DNA from: Pseudomonas sp. B21-015
GTDB taxonomy: Bacteria > Pseudomonadota > Gammaproteobacteria > Pseudomonadales > Pseudomonadaceae
Assembly: GCF_024749285.1 (NCBI RefSeq)
Contig: NZ_CP087196.1
Span: forward strand, 3,162,001-3,226,000
DNA: 64,000 bases
Reading direction: 5' to 3'
Part shown: piece by piece, positions 1-8,064 of the stretch
Layout of the letters: every line of letters starts with the position of its first letter
How positions within the stretch are numbered: position 1 is the stretch's first letter
Position numbers and translations under genes: made by a program
Notes under the pieces: model-generated
What the model saw: only the letters and a program-made list of their open reading frames with translations
Told to the model about the DNA's origin: nothing
Databases searched by the model: none

Positions 1-48
1 AACTGGTCAGCCATCCGGAGCTGGCGATGGTCAAGACCTCGATGGAGT
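1..48 (+). CDS. 3' end of an unidentified gene (partial)
   Basis: One frame is open from the window edge to a TAA at 46-48 and reads LVSHPELAMVKTSME. It is too short to classify. The tail would fit the end of an Lrp/AsnC-type regulator, but that is only an impression. A REPIN follows it directly, as is usual after the end of a gene in this genome. Confidence 0.4.
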
Positions 49-77
49 AAGTGCGACCGTTAAGATCAAGATCAAAA

Positions 78-205
78 GATCGCAGCCTTCGGCAGCTCCT
101 ACGAAATTGGTGTTCATACGCACAAATGGCGGTGAACCGGATCGGTGTTCATACGCAAAAAGTGCGGTGAACACGGTCCATGTAGGAGCTGCCGAACGCT
201 GCGAT
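78..205. repeat. REPIN (two inverted REP sequences)
   Basis: One arm at 78-102 (GATCGCAGCCTTCGGCAGCT and on) is repeated in inverted orientation at 182-205. The spacer holds two similar copies of a TGTTCATACGCA-type phrase. The same REP type recurs at 2345-2438, 13810-13899 and about 6021-6056. It lies between the partial gene and ctlX. Confidence 0.85.
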
Positions 206-349
206 CTTTTGATTCTGGCTCTCGCCGAATCGGCTGAACGTTTCTGAATTTTCAGCCGTTTCCATCACCCTCCATTCCCTTAACAACCGGGTTTTTCCAT
301 CACCGAAACAGACAATGAGTACCTCTCAACCCTCATTGAATCTGTGCCC

Positions 350-1294
350 ATGCAAACCACCAATACCGTTTTGATGATTCGCCCGACACGTTTCTCGTTC
401 AATCAGGACACGGCGGCGAACAACCGTTTCCAGCGCCCGGCCGATGTGTCCGAGGACGTGCAGCTCAAGGCCTTGCAAGAGTTCGATGGCTACGTCGCCG
501 CGCTGCGCAGCCACGGCGTCGAAGTGCTGGTGCATAACGACCTCGAAGCCCCGCACACCCCCGATTCGATCTTTCCCAACAACTGGTGGAGCAGCCACCC
601 CGACGGCACGTTGGTGCTGTACCCGATGCAAGGCCACAACCGCCGTCTGGAGCGCGATAAAGGTGTGCTCGACTGGCTGCGGGACGAATACCGCGTCGAG
701 CAGTTGTTGGACCTTTCCAGCCTGGAACAGCAAGAAGTGTTCCTCGAAGGCACCGGCAGCATGGTGCTGGACCGACAGCAGCGGATTTGTTACGCCGGCT
801 ATTCCACGCGTACCCACGCTCGGGCGCTGGATCAACTGGTCGACCATTTGGGTTACGAGCTGTGTGCCTTCAATGCGGTGGACCGCCAGGGCGTGGCGAT
901 TTATCACACCAACGTGATGATGAGTGTCGGCACCCAGCTGGCGATTGCGTGCCTTGCCTCCGTCACTCGTCCGGATGAACGCCTGGCCCTGCGCTCACGG
1001 CTGGAAGACAGCGGTAAAAAGGTGATCGCTCTGGACTGGGCGCAGCTGGAGTCGTTTGCCGGCAACATGCTGGAAGTCCACAACGCTGCGGGCGAACCCT
1101 TGCTGGTGATGTCGCGCGCGGCCTGGCAATCGCTGGATGTCGCTCAGCGCCGTTTGATCGAAACCCACACCACGCCGCTGCCGGTGAACATCGACACCAT
1201 CGAACGCATCGGCGGCGGCAGCGCGCGCTGCATGTTGGCCGAAGTCTATCTATCTAAACGTCAGTCCCAACCTGCCCAGGAGCAAGTGCGATGA
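350..1294 (+). CDS. ctlX: citrulline/arginine-type hydrolase, CtlX-like (amidinotransferase fold)
   Basis: This 314-residue protein belongs to the arginine deiminase/amidinotransferase superfamily and resembles CtlX, a family linked to citrulline use. It is expected to be a cytosolic hydrolase of a guanidino or ureido compound. Visible family landmarks are SIFPNNWWS near residue 73, LEGTGSMVLD near 132, the catalytic histidine in YHTNVMMSVG (about 186) and the catalytic cysteine in GGGSARCMLAE (about 294). A GTG two codons upstream (344) is also possible; neither start has a strong ribosome binding site. The stop overlaps the astA start as ATGA, so the two are probably translationally coupled. 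The neighbour supports arginine or citrulline catabolism. The exact substrate is inferred. Confidence 0.85.
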   Translation: MQTTNTVLMIRPTRFSFNQDTAANNRFQRPADVSEDVQLKALQEFDGYVAALRSHGVEVLVHNDLEAPHTPDSIFPNNWWSSHPDGTLVLYPMQGHNRRLERDKGVLDWLRDEYRVEQLLDLSSLEQQEVFLEGTGSMVLDRQQRICYAGYSTRTHARALDQLVDHLGYELCAFNAVDRQGVAIYHTNVMMSVGTQLAIACLASVTRPDERLALRSRLEDSGKKVIALDWAQLESFAGNMLEVHNAAGEPLLVMSRAAWQSLDVAQRRLIETHTTPLPVNIDTIERIGGGSARCMLAEVYLSKRQSQPAQEQVR

Positions 1295-2325
1295 TCGTCC
1301 GTCCTGCAACACCAGCAGATTTGCCGGCCCTGTTGGCCCTGGCCCAAAGCGCCGGAACCGGTTTGACCACCTTGCCGGCCGATGCGGCGCGCTTGACCCA
1401 GCGCCTGGAATGGGCGGCGAAAACCTTTGCAGGCGAGGCCGAGCGCGGCGATGCCGATTACCTGTTTGTGCTGGAGAACGACCAGCAAGAAGCGGTCGGC
1501 ATCTGTGCATTGGCGGGTGCCGTCGGTCTGCGCGAGCCTTGGTACAACTATCGATTGGGCCTGTTCGTCGCCGCGTCGAAAAACCTCGGAATCAATCAGC
1601 AACTGCCTACGTTGTTCCTCGGCAATGACATGACCGGCCACTCGGAACTGTGTTCGCTGTTTTTGCATGCCGATCACCGCAGCGGTCTGAATGGCCGCTT
1701 GTTGTCGAAGGCGCGGTTCCTGTTTCTGGCGGAGTTTCGTCAGCACTTCGGTGACAAGGTGATCGCGGAGATGCGCGGTTATTCGGATGAAGAGGGTGTA
1801 TCACCGTTCTGGGAAGGTTTGGGGCGGCACTTCTTCAAGATGAATTTCGCCGACGCTGACTACCTCACGGGCCTTGGCAACAAAACCTTCATCGCCGAAC
1901 TGATGCCCAAGTTTCCACTGCCGACCTGCCTGTTGCCTGAGGCGGCGCGCGCGGTTATCGGTCGCGTGCACCCCAACACCGAACCGGCACTGGGCATGCT
2001 CAAGGCTGAAGGGTTCGAGCACCGGGATTACATCGATATCTTTGATGGCGGGCCGCTGATCGAATGCGCCACTGGCGACATCCGTGCGGTGCGCGACAGT
2101 CAGGTGTTGCAACTGAGCATCGGTACGCCAGGAGAGCAGGCGGCGACGTACCTGATTCACAACCGCCAGTTTGCCGAATGCCGGATTACCGCTGCTCCCG
2201 CGCGCGTCGCCGCCGGGACCTTGATCGTCGATGCGCAAACGGCGAAAACGTTAGGGTTGAGTGCCGGGGCGTCGGTGCGTGCGGTGAGCCTGGCGGTGCC
2301 GGTGCGGCAGCAATCGGCTGCGTAG
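1291..2325 (+). CDS. astA: arginine N-succinyltransferase
   Basis: AstA transfers succinyl from succinyl-CoA to the alpha-amino group of arginine (or ornithine), the first step of the arginine succinyltransferase pathway, in the cytosol. The 344-residue length equals the family norm. Conserved stretches include WYNYRLG near 85, MTGHSELCSLFL near 114 and EMRGYSDEEGVSPFWEGLG around 160-178. It is not in an ast/aru operon here. It follows ctlX with a 4-bp overlap and is followed by a REPIN, so the pair forms a two-gene unit. It may be a second copy with a main ast operon elsewhere, but that cannot be seen from this window. Confidence 0.93.
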   Translation: MIVRPATPADLPALLALAQSAGTGLTTLPADAARLTQRLEWAAKTFAGEAERGDADYLFVLENDQQEAVGICALAGAVGLREPWYNYRLGLFVAASKNLGINQQLPTLFLGNDMTGHSELCSLFLHADHRSGLNGRLLSKARFLFLAEFRQHFGDKVIAEMRGYSDEEGVSPFWEGLGRHFFKMNFADADYLTGLGNKTFIAELMPKFPLPTCLLPEAARAVIGRVHPNTEPALGMLKAEGFEHRDYIDIFDGGPLIECATGDIRAVRDSQVLQLSIGTPGEQAATYLIHNRQFAECRITAAPARVAAGTLIVDAQTAKTLGLSAGASVRAVSLAVPVRQQSAA

Positions 2326-2344
2326 ATAAACCGTAAAAGCAAAA

Positions 2345-2438
2345 GATCGCAGCCTTCGGCAGCTCCTACAGGACCGGTGTTCATGCGCAAAAACTGCGCT
2401 AAACATGGACCTTGTAGGAGCTGCCGAAGGCTGCGATC
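2345..2438. repeat. REPIN after astA
   Basis: Inverted REP arms of the GATCGCAGCCTTCGGCAGCT type flank a spacer with TGTTCATGCGCAAAAACTGCGC, closely matching the REPIN at 78-205. It lies in the short convergent gap between astA (+) and the HPP gene (-). Confidence 0.85.
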
Positions 2439-2459
2439 GTTTGATCTTTCTTTTGATCT

Positions 2460-3155
2460 TCAACCCTTGCTGGAAAACACATCCCCGATGCTGCGCCGCT
2501 TGGCATGCAACTCACAGGCATGAATCAGTTGTTCGAGGTCTTCGGGGGTGACGTCGTAGAACGCTTCCATGTCGGTGAGGGCCAGTTTCAGATCCGCGGC
2601 AGTGATCGCCTGGCTGGCGGGGACGGGCATCATCGGCACCGGCTCAGCGGGACGTTTTGGGTAACGAATGCGCGTCAGGTTGTTGTACGCCAGTGCGCTG
2701 AACAGCATCGTCGAGCCACTGAGCATCACCGGGCCGAGGGCTTTCCAATCCAGGGCAATGGTCGCCGGGTCCGCCAGCACCAACAGCAATGCCAGCGCTC
2801 CGGCCGGCGGGTGCAGGCAACGCAGCCAGCACATCAGAATCAGCGACATGCCCGCCGCCAGGCAGGCGCTGCCGAGGGTGCGTCCGAGCACGTGAGCGAC
2901 CAGCAACGAGACCACCCCGGCGCTCAAATAGCCGCCAAGTATCGACCAAGGCTGGGCGAGGGCGCCCGAGGACACAGCAAACAGCAATACTGCGGATGCA
3001 CCCAGCGGACCGATCAGGTGCTGCGCCACTTCCATGCCAAATACCTGACTGCAGAGCCAGACGCTGAACATCGTTCCCAGCGACATGCCGATAGCGGCGC
3101 GGCTCCATTCTGAAGGACGGGTATTGATGGCGGCAGGTAACCAGCGAGCGAACAT
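2460..3155 (-). CDS. HPP family integral membrane protein
   Basis: The 231-residue protein has about four hydrophobic membrane segments in its first 165 residues and carries the HPP signature (LHPPAGALAL, HPP at about 115-117) that defines the family. Some HPP relatives are nitrite transporters in plastids; the bacterial role is not established. A soluble tail follows (about 165-231, ending EQLIHACELHAKRRSIGDVF), which is common in Pseudomonas members. The start is the ATG at 3155. A terminator at 3186-3221 separates it from the MFS gene upstream, so it is probably transcribed on its own. Confidence 0.85.
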   Translation of the reverse strand: MFARWLPAAINTRPSEWSRAAIGMSLGTMFSVWLCSQVFGMEVAQHLIGPLGASAVLLFAVSSGALAQPWSILGGYLSAGVVSLLVAHVLGRTLGSACLAAGMSLILMCWLRCLHPPAGALALLLVLADPATIALDWKALGPVMLSGSTMLFSALAYNNLTRIRYPKRPAEPVPMMPVPASQAITAADLKLALTDMEAFYDVTPEDLEQLIHACELHAKRRSIGDVFSSKG

Positions 3156-3185
3156 GAGGCAAACGATCCGTAGAAAAATCGAGGC

Positions 3186-3221
3186 AAAAAAAAAGGCTTA
3201 GCTGGGAGACCCAGAAAGCCC
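3186..3221 (-). terminator. rho-independent terminator of the MFS gene
   Basis: On the minus strand an interrupted stem (GGGCTT...CTGGG TCT CCCAG...AAGCC) is followed by nine T residues. It lies about 95 bases past the stop of the MFS gene and just upstream of the HPP gene. Confidence 0.8.
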
Positions 3222-3314
3222 TTGAAGTAGTTCCAACTATTGGGGGAGGAACGCCGCACAGTGTGCCGATCATTCCAGATACTGACAAATTCATATTAAT
3301 GCAGTTTCAGTGCA

Positions 3315-4493
3315 TTATTTTTGCAGTATAGCCACCCGCCGACCACTCATGAAGCAGAGGAAACCGCCCATCGCCGTCAACGCACTCAGCGCATAGAACA
3401 TGGTGGGCGCAGGCGAGTGCATCAGCAGGAAGCCGCAGATCACCGGGCTCAGCGCACCGCCGAGGGCCGCGAGGTTCTGCGCGCCGTAGTAGCTGCCACG
3501 CAGTTCTTCCGGGGCCAGGGTGTCGACGAAGAGGAACTCGGCCGGGTAAATGATCATTTCACCGAGGGTGAAAATGAACATCGCCACGCACCAACTCACG
3601 AGGCTGTCGGCCAGGCTGAAACCGATCAACCCGAGGATGAACAGGCTGGTGCCACCGGCAATCCAGTAACGCAGTTGTTCACGTTTGAGGAACCGGCCGA
3701 TCTGGTATTGCAGCAAGATCACGCTGATGGCGTTGCAGGCGAGCAGGGCGGCCATGGTTTCCAGCGCTCGCTTGGAATCGTGGGTCACCAGCAGGTATTG
3801 CGACAGGTACAGGGTAAAACGACCGTGCACCACGGTGCTGAGCAGGCAGCCGCAGGTGAACATGATCAGTGTGCGGTCGTTCTTCAGGGTGATCAGGGTT
3901 TTGAGAAAGCTCTGTGGCTGGCCGATGGCGGGTGTCTGGGCCGGGTCTTTGGGAATCCCGCTCATCAGGAAAATACTGAAGAAGGCGATGCCACCGGCAA
4001 TCAGGAACGGCGCCAGCGGCTGCACCCCGGCGATCACCACACCGAGCATGGGACCGGTGGCGTAGCCGATGTTGGTCAGGGTGTAGCGCAGCGAAAAGGC
4101 TTTCGCGCGCTGACCCACCGGCAGGTTTTCGCTGAGAATCGCCTTGGACCCGATCAGGAACAGCGCCGAGGCGGTTTCGGTGATCACCAGGGTGGCGGTG
4201 GTCAGGTACAGGTTTTGAGCGAAGGTCAGCAACACGAAGCCGATGGCGCTGGAGAGCATGGCCAGGATCAGCAGTCGACGCTTTTCAAGGCGGTCGATGA
4301 TGTAACCGCCATAAAGGGCGAGCAGGGTGGCGATAAACACCGCGATGCCCAGCAGCAGGCCGACGTCCTGTTGGTTGAGGCCGAGTTTGTTGCTCAGAAA
4401 CAGGGTGAGCAACGGGCTGGTAATGGCGCGGCTGACGACGATGGTCAGCGAAACGATCATCAAGCGGCGAATGACGAGGGAGTAAGTGGCCAC
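3315..4493 (-). CDS. MFS transporter
   Basis: This 392-residue protein has about twelve hydrophobic segments and a typical major facilitator loop after helix 2 (GGYIIDRLEKRRLLIL, about 62-77). It probably exports or imports a small molecule at the inner membrane. The drug-efflux branch (MdtH/YdeE-like) is the best guess; the substrate is unknown. The chosen start is GTG at 4493. An internal ATG twelve codons later (4460) is possible; neither has a clear ribosome binding site. It lies downstream of the PrpD/deacetylase genes on the same strand, separated by a REPIN, so it may belong to the same cluster. Confidence 0.85.
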   Translation of the reverse strand: MATYSLVIRRLMIVSLTIVVSRAITSPLLTLFLSNKLGLNQQDVGLLLGIAVFIATLLALYGGYIIDRLEKRRLLILAMLSSAIGFVLLTFAQNLYLTTATLVITETASALFLIGSKAILSENLPVGQRAKAFSLRYTLTNIGYATGPMLGVVIAGVQPLAPFLIAGGIAFFSIFLMSGIPKDPAQTPAIGQPQSFLKTLITLKNDRTLIMFTCGCLLSTVVHGRFTLYLSQYLLVTHDSKRALETMAALLACNAISVILLQYQIGRFLKREQLRYWIAGGTSLFILGLIGFSLADSLVSWCVAMFIFTLGEMIIYPAEFLFVDTLAPEELRGSYYGAQNLAALGGALSPVICGFLLMHSPAPTMFYALSALTAMGGFLCFMSGRRVAILQK

Positions 4494-4554
4494 GGTGGGG
4501 GCAAATGTCCTTATTCAGATTCTGTGGTATCGACGCGATACCGAGTTGCTGCCA

Positions 4555-4647
4555 ATCGCGGGCAAGCCGGCTCCCACAGGCTTTGTGTCGAGCATTTAAT
4601 CGTGGCTCGACGTGAACCTTGTAGGAGCGAGGCTTGCCCGCGAAGAG
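4555..4647. repeat. REPIN overlapping the 3' end of the PrpD gene
   Basis: REP arms of the second type (GCGGGCAAGCCGGCTCCCAC and its inverse GTAGGAGCGAGGCTTGCCCG) flank a short spacer. The right arm and part of the spacer are read as the last residues of the MmgE/PrpD gene before its stop at 4596. Confidence 0.8.
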
Positions 4648-6059
4648 GCCCGCACAGACATCGCAACATTCAAGTCTGCCACCGATTCAAGCGCTTCCAG
4701 CCGCCACAACTGCGCAAGCAATTCTTGCACTTGCTGTCGCGGCATCACCCGCCCCGCCAGGCTGAAAAACTTCTCCTCCAGCGCCTCATCGCTCAGCGGA
4801 TTCCCCGGCGCACCCAACGGCACCTCAACACACAAACTAGCGTGCCGACCATCCACGGTCTGAACGCTGACCACAGGCTCGCCATCCTCCGACAGTTGCG
4901 GGTCGACTTCAAGGCGAATGCGCGACATCCAGTGTGCAATCCGCGGGTGGTGGCGCTGTTCGTCGTCGTAGGCCTCCAACCGGCAATGACCATGGACCAA
5001 CCGGGCCGCGAGGGCATAAGGCAAGCTCATCTGCGCCGCCGCCAGGCCGTTGATGTCCTGACCGCCACACATGTCTTGCAGGAATCCGCACAACGAAACC
5101 TCAACGCCCTCGACCTGATCCGCGCTGACCTGCAATTGATTCAGCAACAGGCCCAATGCATCGATCGCCGAATGCGTTCCCCGGCATGCCGCGTAGGGTT
5201 TGAGCGAGCAGCGGGCGAGTTTCCAGACCTGCCCCAGTTCGGCATCCAACGCCTCAGGCACGGCGGTATCCGCCGCTAGGGTCTTGAGAAAACCGCCCCA
5301 GACATCATCGAACAATTTGGTCGGCCCAGTGATGCCTTGTTGAGCAAACCGCGCCGCCAGCAATCCACCTTCGGCGGCCCGACCGCTGTGGAGTTTTTTG
5401 CTTTGCGAGCCGTCATGGATGAAGGCCCAAAGACCGCCACTGAAGCTACCGGCGATGCCCAGGGCCGCCAGGGTTTGCTGTGCATCCAGCCCCAGAATTC
5501 GCGCGCTGGCCGCTGCCGCACCAAACACCCCGCACGTCGCCGTGGAGTGCCAACCGGCGCCGTTATGGGCCGAGTAACTGCCGCAGGCTTCGAGCACCCG
5601 ACGGCCGATTTCGTAGCCGATCACTATCGCGGTGATCAACTCGCGGCCACTTACCGGTGTTTCAGAAACCGATAGCTCAGACATCGACACAGCGGCCATC
5701 ACCGCCGGCAGCACCACTGCGCCGGAGTGGTCGCAGCCGCCGGTGTCGTCCAGTTCCAGGGCATGCGCGGCGATGCCGTTGAGCATGGCGGCCTGCGCCG
5801 CGCCGACCCGCTGATCAGTGCCCCAGATCAGCGTGCTGCCGGCTTCACCCTTGAAGACCTGACGCGCTTGTTTCGCCACGTCGCTGTCAGCCCCGGCCAG
5901 CGCCGCGCCGAAGGTGTCGATAATGTGCCGCCTGGCTTGTGCGACCAACGCGGGTGGTAAATCTTCAAAGCGAGTATCGACGCAAAACTGCGCCAGCCGC
6001 TCCATCCGCATCACCCCATCGTAGGCGCTGCCGAAGGCTGCGGTCTCTTGATCTTTCAT
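4596..6059 (-). CDS. MmgE/PrpD family protein
   Basis: The protein belongs to the MmgE/PrpD superfamily, whose characterised members include 2-methylcitrate dehydratase, cis-aconitate decarboxylase and iminodisuccinate epimerase. Family landmarks are the N-terminal helical segment (HIIDTFGAALAGADSD), LNGIAAHALELDDT, and the cysteine-containing LKPYAACRGTHSAIDAL. The ATG at 6059 overlaps the stop of the upstream gene as ATGA. However, about the first 16 residues (KDQETAAFGSAYDG) are translated REP sequence, and the start at 6011 or 6005 (MERLAQF), preceded by GGGG, may be the original one. The last about 17 residues also come from a REP. Its place between deacetylase-like and transport genes suggests a catabolic isomerase or dehydratase. 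The substrate is unknown. Confidence 0.85.
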   Translation of the reverse strand: MKDQETAAFGSAYDGVMRMERLAQFCVDTRFEDLPPALVAQARRHIIDTFGAALAGADSDVAKQARQVFKGEAGSTLIWGTDQRVGAAQAAMLNGIAAHALELDDTGGCDHSGAVVLPAVMAAVSMSELSVSETPVSGRELITAIVIGYEIGRRVLEACGSYSAHNGAGWHSTATCGVFGAAAASARILGLDAQQTLAALGIAGSFSGGLWAFIHDGSQSKKLHSGRAAEGGLLAARFAQQGITGPTKLFDDVWGGFLKTLAADTAVPEALDAELGQVWKLARCSLKPYAACRGTHSAIDALGLLLNQLQVSADQVEGVEVSLCGFLQDMCGGQDINGLAAAQMSLPYALAARLVHGHCRLEAYDDEQRHHPRIAHWMSRIRLEVDPQLSEDGEPVVSVQTVDGRHASLCVEVPLGAPGNPLSDEALEEKFFSLAGRVMPRQQVQELLAQLWRLEALESVADLNVAMSVRASSRASLAPTRFTSSHD

Positions 6060-6943
6060 ACGCCGTAATCCCGATAATGACGTTCGTACACCGCCGCCGG
6101 GTGATCCTCGCTCACGGGCGCTGCCGACTCGGCCCACCATCGGGCGACCTCGGCCCCGGTGGCGATCCAGACGTCGTCGTGCTGTTGAATGCTCTGCAGC
6201 AATTCCCGCAACACGCCGATCCGTCCCGGCGTGGCGATGATTTCCGGGTGCAGCCGCAGTACGTAACACAGCCCGAACCGATGAAACCCGGCGAAGTCCA
6301 TTTGCAGGTTGCCCAAGGTGTGGCTGTAGGAGGCGATGCGCGATTGCGCAGGCGGCACCGCCGGGCTGAGGTTGAAGGCGAAGTAGGGTTCGTCTTCCAG
6401 TTCGTAGTGCAACGGCAGCTCGATCACGTCGCATGCCGTCGGGTGAGCGAAGGGCAAATCATCGCCGCGCCATGACGAATCCCAGCGAATGCCGTGATCG
6501 CGCAACGCCTCGATGAAGCCCGGCGCACCGTTGCCGGCGGGGATGCGAAAGCCTGTCGGACGTTGACCGGTCAGCGCGCTCAAGGCCGAGCAGCCCTTGG
6601 CGACTTCGGCGCTTTGCTCGGCCAGCGTCAGGTTGTCGTAGTGCTGATGGCGATACCCGGCGCAGGCAATTTCATGCCCGCCGGCCAGGATCGCCCGGAT
6701 GTGCTCCGGGTTTTCCTCGGCGACGATGCCGGGAATGAACCAACTGCTGGAAACGCCCAGGGCATCGAACAATCCGAGCAAACGCTCGACACCGCGTTGC
6801 GTTCCGTAGCGCCACACCGATAAGGTCTTGTCGCGCCCGGCGACTTCCGGAGCCTGGGTGAGAATGCCGTGGATGTCGTTGTAATCGACGGTCAGCACCA
6901 CGGCACAGCGGTAGCCGTCAGGCCAGACAGTGGAATCAGCCAT
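6056..6943 (-). CDS. NodB-fold polysaccharide deacetylase-like protein with altered metal site
   Basis: This 295-residue protein is a PuuE-type member of the polysaccharide deacetylase (NodB) superfamily. Related proteins include allantoinases and cyclic imide hydrolases. Aligned by eye with its neighbour at 6936-7784, the metal-binding motifs differ: VDYND (20-24) in place of FDLDG, and CAGYRHQ in place of YHGYKHE, so one histidine ligand is Ala95 and the second aspartate is Asn22. RIPAGNGAPGF and LHPEIIATPGR match conserved NodB stretches. The gene overlaps the deacetylase gene upstream by 8 bp and the PrpD gene downstream by 4 bp, so it is inside an operon. It may be a partner subunit or have different chemistry; that is inference. 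Confidence 0.85.
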   Translation of the reverse strand: MADSTVWPDGYRCAVVLTVDYNDIHGILTQAPEVAGRDKTLSVWRYGTQRGVERLLGLFDALGVSSSWFIPGIVAEENPEHIRAILAGGHEIACAGYRHQHYDNLTLAEQSAEVAKGCSALSALTGQRPTGFRIPAGNGAPGFIEALRDHGIRWDSSWRGDDLPFAHPTACDVIELPLHYELEDEPYFAFNLSPAVPPAQSRIASYSHTLGNLQMDFAGFHRFGLCYVLRLHPEIIATPGRIGVLRELLQSIQQHDDVWIATGAEVARWWAESAAPVSEDHPAAVYERHYRDYGV

Positions 6944-7784
6944 GGTGATGCTCCTTCAGCCACCAGTGGGCGACGTCGCGGCAGGTGGCGAACCAGACGT
7001 CGTCGCGTTGGCGCATGTGTTCGAAGAGTTTTTCCAGCAACAGGATGCGTCCCGGTTTGCCGGTGATCTTGGGGTGGAACAGGGTGGTCAGGCACAGCCC
7101 TTCATCCATGGCGCCGTCGAACTCGCGGCACCAGTTGTCGAGGGTCAGCGCGTAGCTGGCCGTGCGGTCGAGCCCCGAGGGAAAGTCTGGCGCGCGGGTG
7201 TAGGCGAGGGAGGCATAGTCGTCCATTTCCCAGCGACCGGGGATTTCCACCAACGGCGTGTCGAAACCCGGCACTTTCACCAGGTACGGCCGGTCGTCGC
7301 CGCGCATGCTGCTGGAATAGGTCACGCCGGCTTCCACCAGCATGGCCGGGGTTTCGGCTCGCCAGTCGCCGGATGGCGTGCGAAAACCTTCGGCGCGGAT
7401 GTTCAGGTATTTCCAGAACACCTCGCGGGATTTGTTCATCACGTCCTTCTGCTGCTCCAGCGTCAGGGCGTAAAAGGATTCGTGTTTGTAGCCGTGGTAC
7501 GCCACCTCATGCCCGCGCTCGACAATCGCCTGGCACTGTTTCGGCCAGTTTTCCACGACCCAGGCCGGGACGAAAAACGTGGTCGGGATCCGGAACTCAT
7601 CCAGCACGTCGAGAATCCGCGGCAGCGCCCGATAGGGGCCGTAACCACCAAAACCGAAATACTCGGGCTTGCGCCAGATCGAGCCGTTGAGCATCGCATC
7701 ACCGGTCGGGCCATCAAGGTCGAAGGCCAGGGCGAGGCAGGCTGTGTGCTGGTCCGGCCAGGTCGGTTGTAGCGAGGAGGACAT
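6936..7784 (-). CDS. NodB-fold deacetylase / cyclic amide hydrolase-like protein
   Basis: The 282-residue protein is a PuuE-like member of the polysaccharide deacetylase superfamily. The metal-site motifs are intact: FDLDG (Asp22, Asp24) and YHGYKHE (His97, His101), followed by FRTPSGDWR and a C-terminal LFHPKITGKPGR. There is no signal peptide, which favours a cytosolic amidohydrolase of the allantoinase/imidase kind over a wall enzyme. The ATG at 7784 has GGAG seven bases upstream. It heads the run deacetylase-deacetylase-PrpD, behind an amino-acid ABC importer and a lyase, consistent with breakdown of an imported nitrogen compound. Substrate unknown. Confidence 0.87.
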   Translation of the reverse strand: MSSSLQPTWPDQHTACLALAFDLDGPTGDAMLNGSIWRKPEYFGFGGYGPYRALPRILDVLDEFRIPTTFFVPAWVVENWPKQCQAIVERGHEVAYHGYKHESFYALTLEQQKDVMNKSREVFWKYLNIRAEGFRTPSGDWRAETPAMLVEAGVTYSSSMRGDDRPYLVKVPGFDTPLVEIPGRWEMDDYASLAYTRAPDFPSGLDRTASYALTLDNWCREFDGAMDEGLCLTTLFHPKITGKPGRILLLEKLFEHMRQRDDVWFATCRDVAHWWLKEHHHG

Positions 7785-7818
7785 GTGGTGCTCCAACTAT
7801 TTATAAGTAAACGCCAGA

Positions 7819-7913
7819 CCCTGTGGGAGCGAGCTTGCTCGCGATGAGGCCGGTACATTCAACATGCGTGTCGCCTGACAGACCGCTATCGCGGGCAAGC
7901 CCGCTCCCACAGG
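7819..7913. repeat. REPIN, first of a tandem pair
   Basis: Inverted arms TGTGGGAGCGAGCTTGCTCG and CGCGGGCAAGCCCGCTCCCA flank a spacer containing GTACATTCAAC and CTGACAGACCGCTATC. A second REPIN with the same spacer phrases follows at 7953-8046. Confidence 0.9.
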
Positions 7914-7952
7914 TTTTTCGGTTGGCCACAAAATTGTGATCGACCCGGGTTC

Positions 7953-8046
7953 AGTGTGGGAGCGAAGTTTGCTCGCGAAGAGGTCGGTACATTCAACATC
8001 TATGTCATCTGACAGACCGCTATCGCGAGCAGGCTCGCTCCCACAA
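7953..8046. repeat. REPIN, second of a tandem pair
   Basis: It has the same structure and spacer phrases as 7819-7913, with arms TGTGGGAGCGAAGTTTGCTC and CGCGAGCAGGCTCGCTCCCA. It lies just after the stop of the ABC solute-binding protein gene and may stabilise the 3' end of that mRNA. Confidence 0.9.
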
Positions 8047-8064
8047 AGGCATCACACCGATCCA

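Noticed and set aside
70..210. Repeats considered as a CRISPR array
   Set aside because: The units are inverted palindromes in pairs of the REP type, without regular direct repeats and unique spacers. No cas gene is present.
3321..5279. 652-codon plus-strand open frame opposite the MFS and PrpD genes
   Set aside because: It is rich in Gln, His and Gly with no family match, the usual shadow of GC-rich genes on the other strand. The minus-strand proteins are clear family members.
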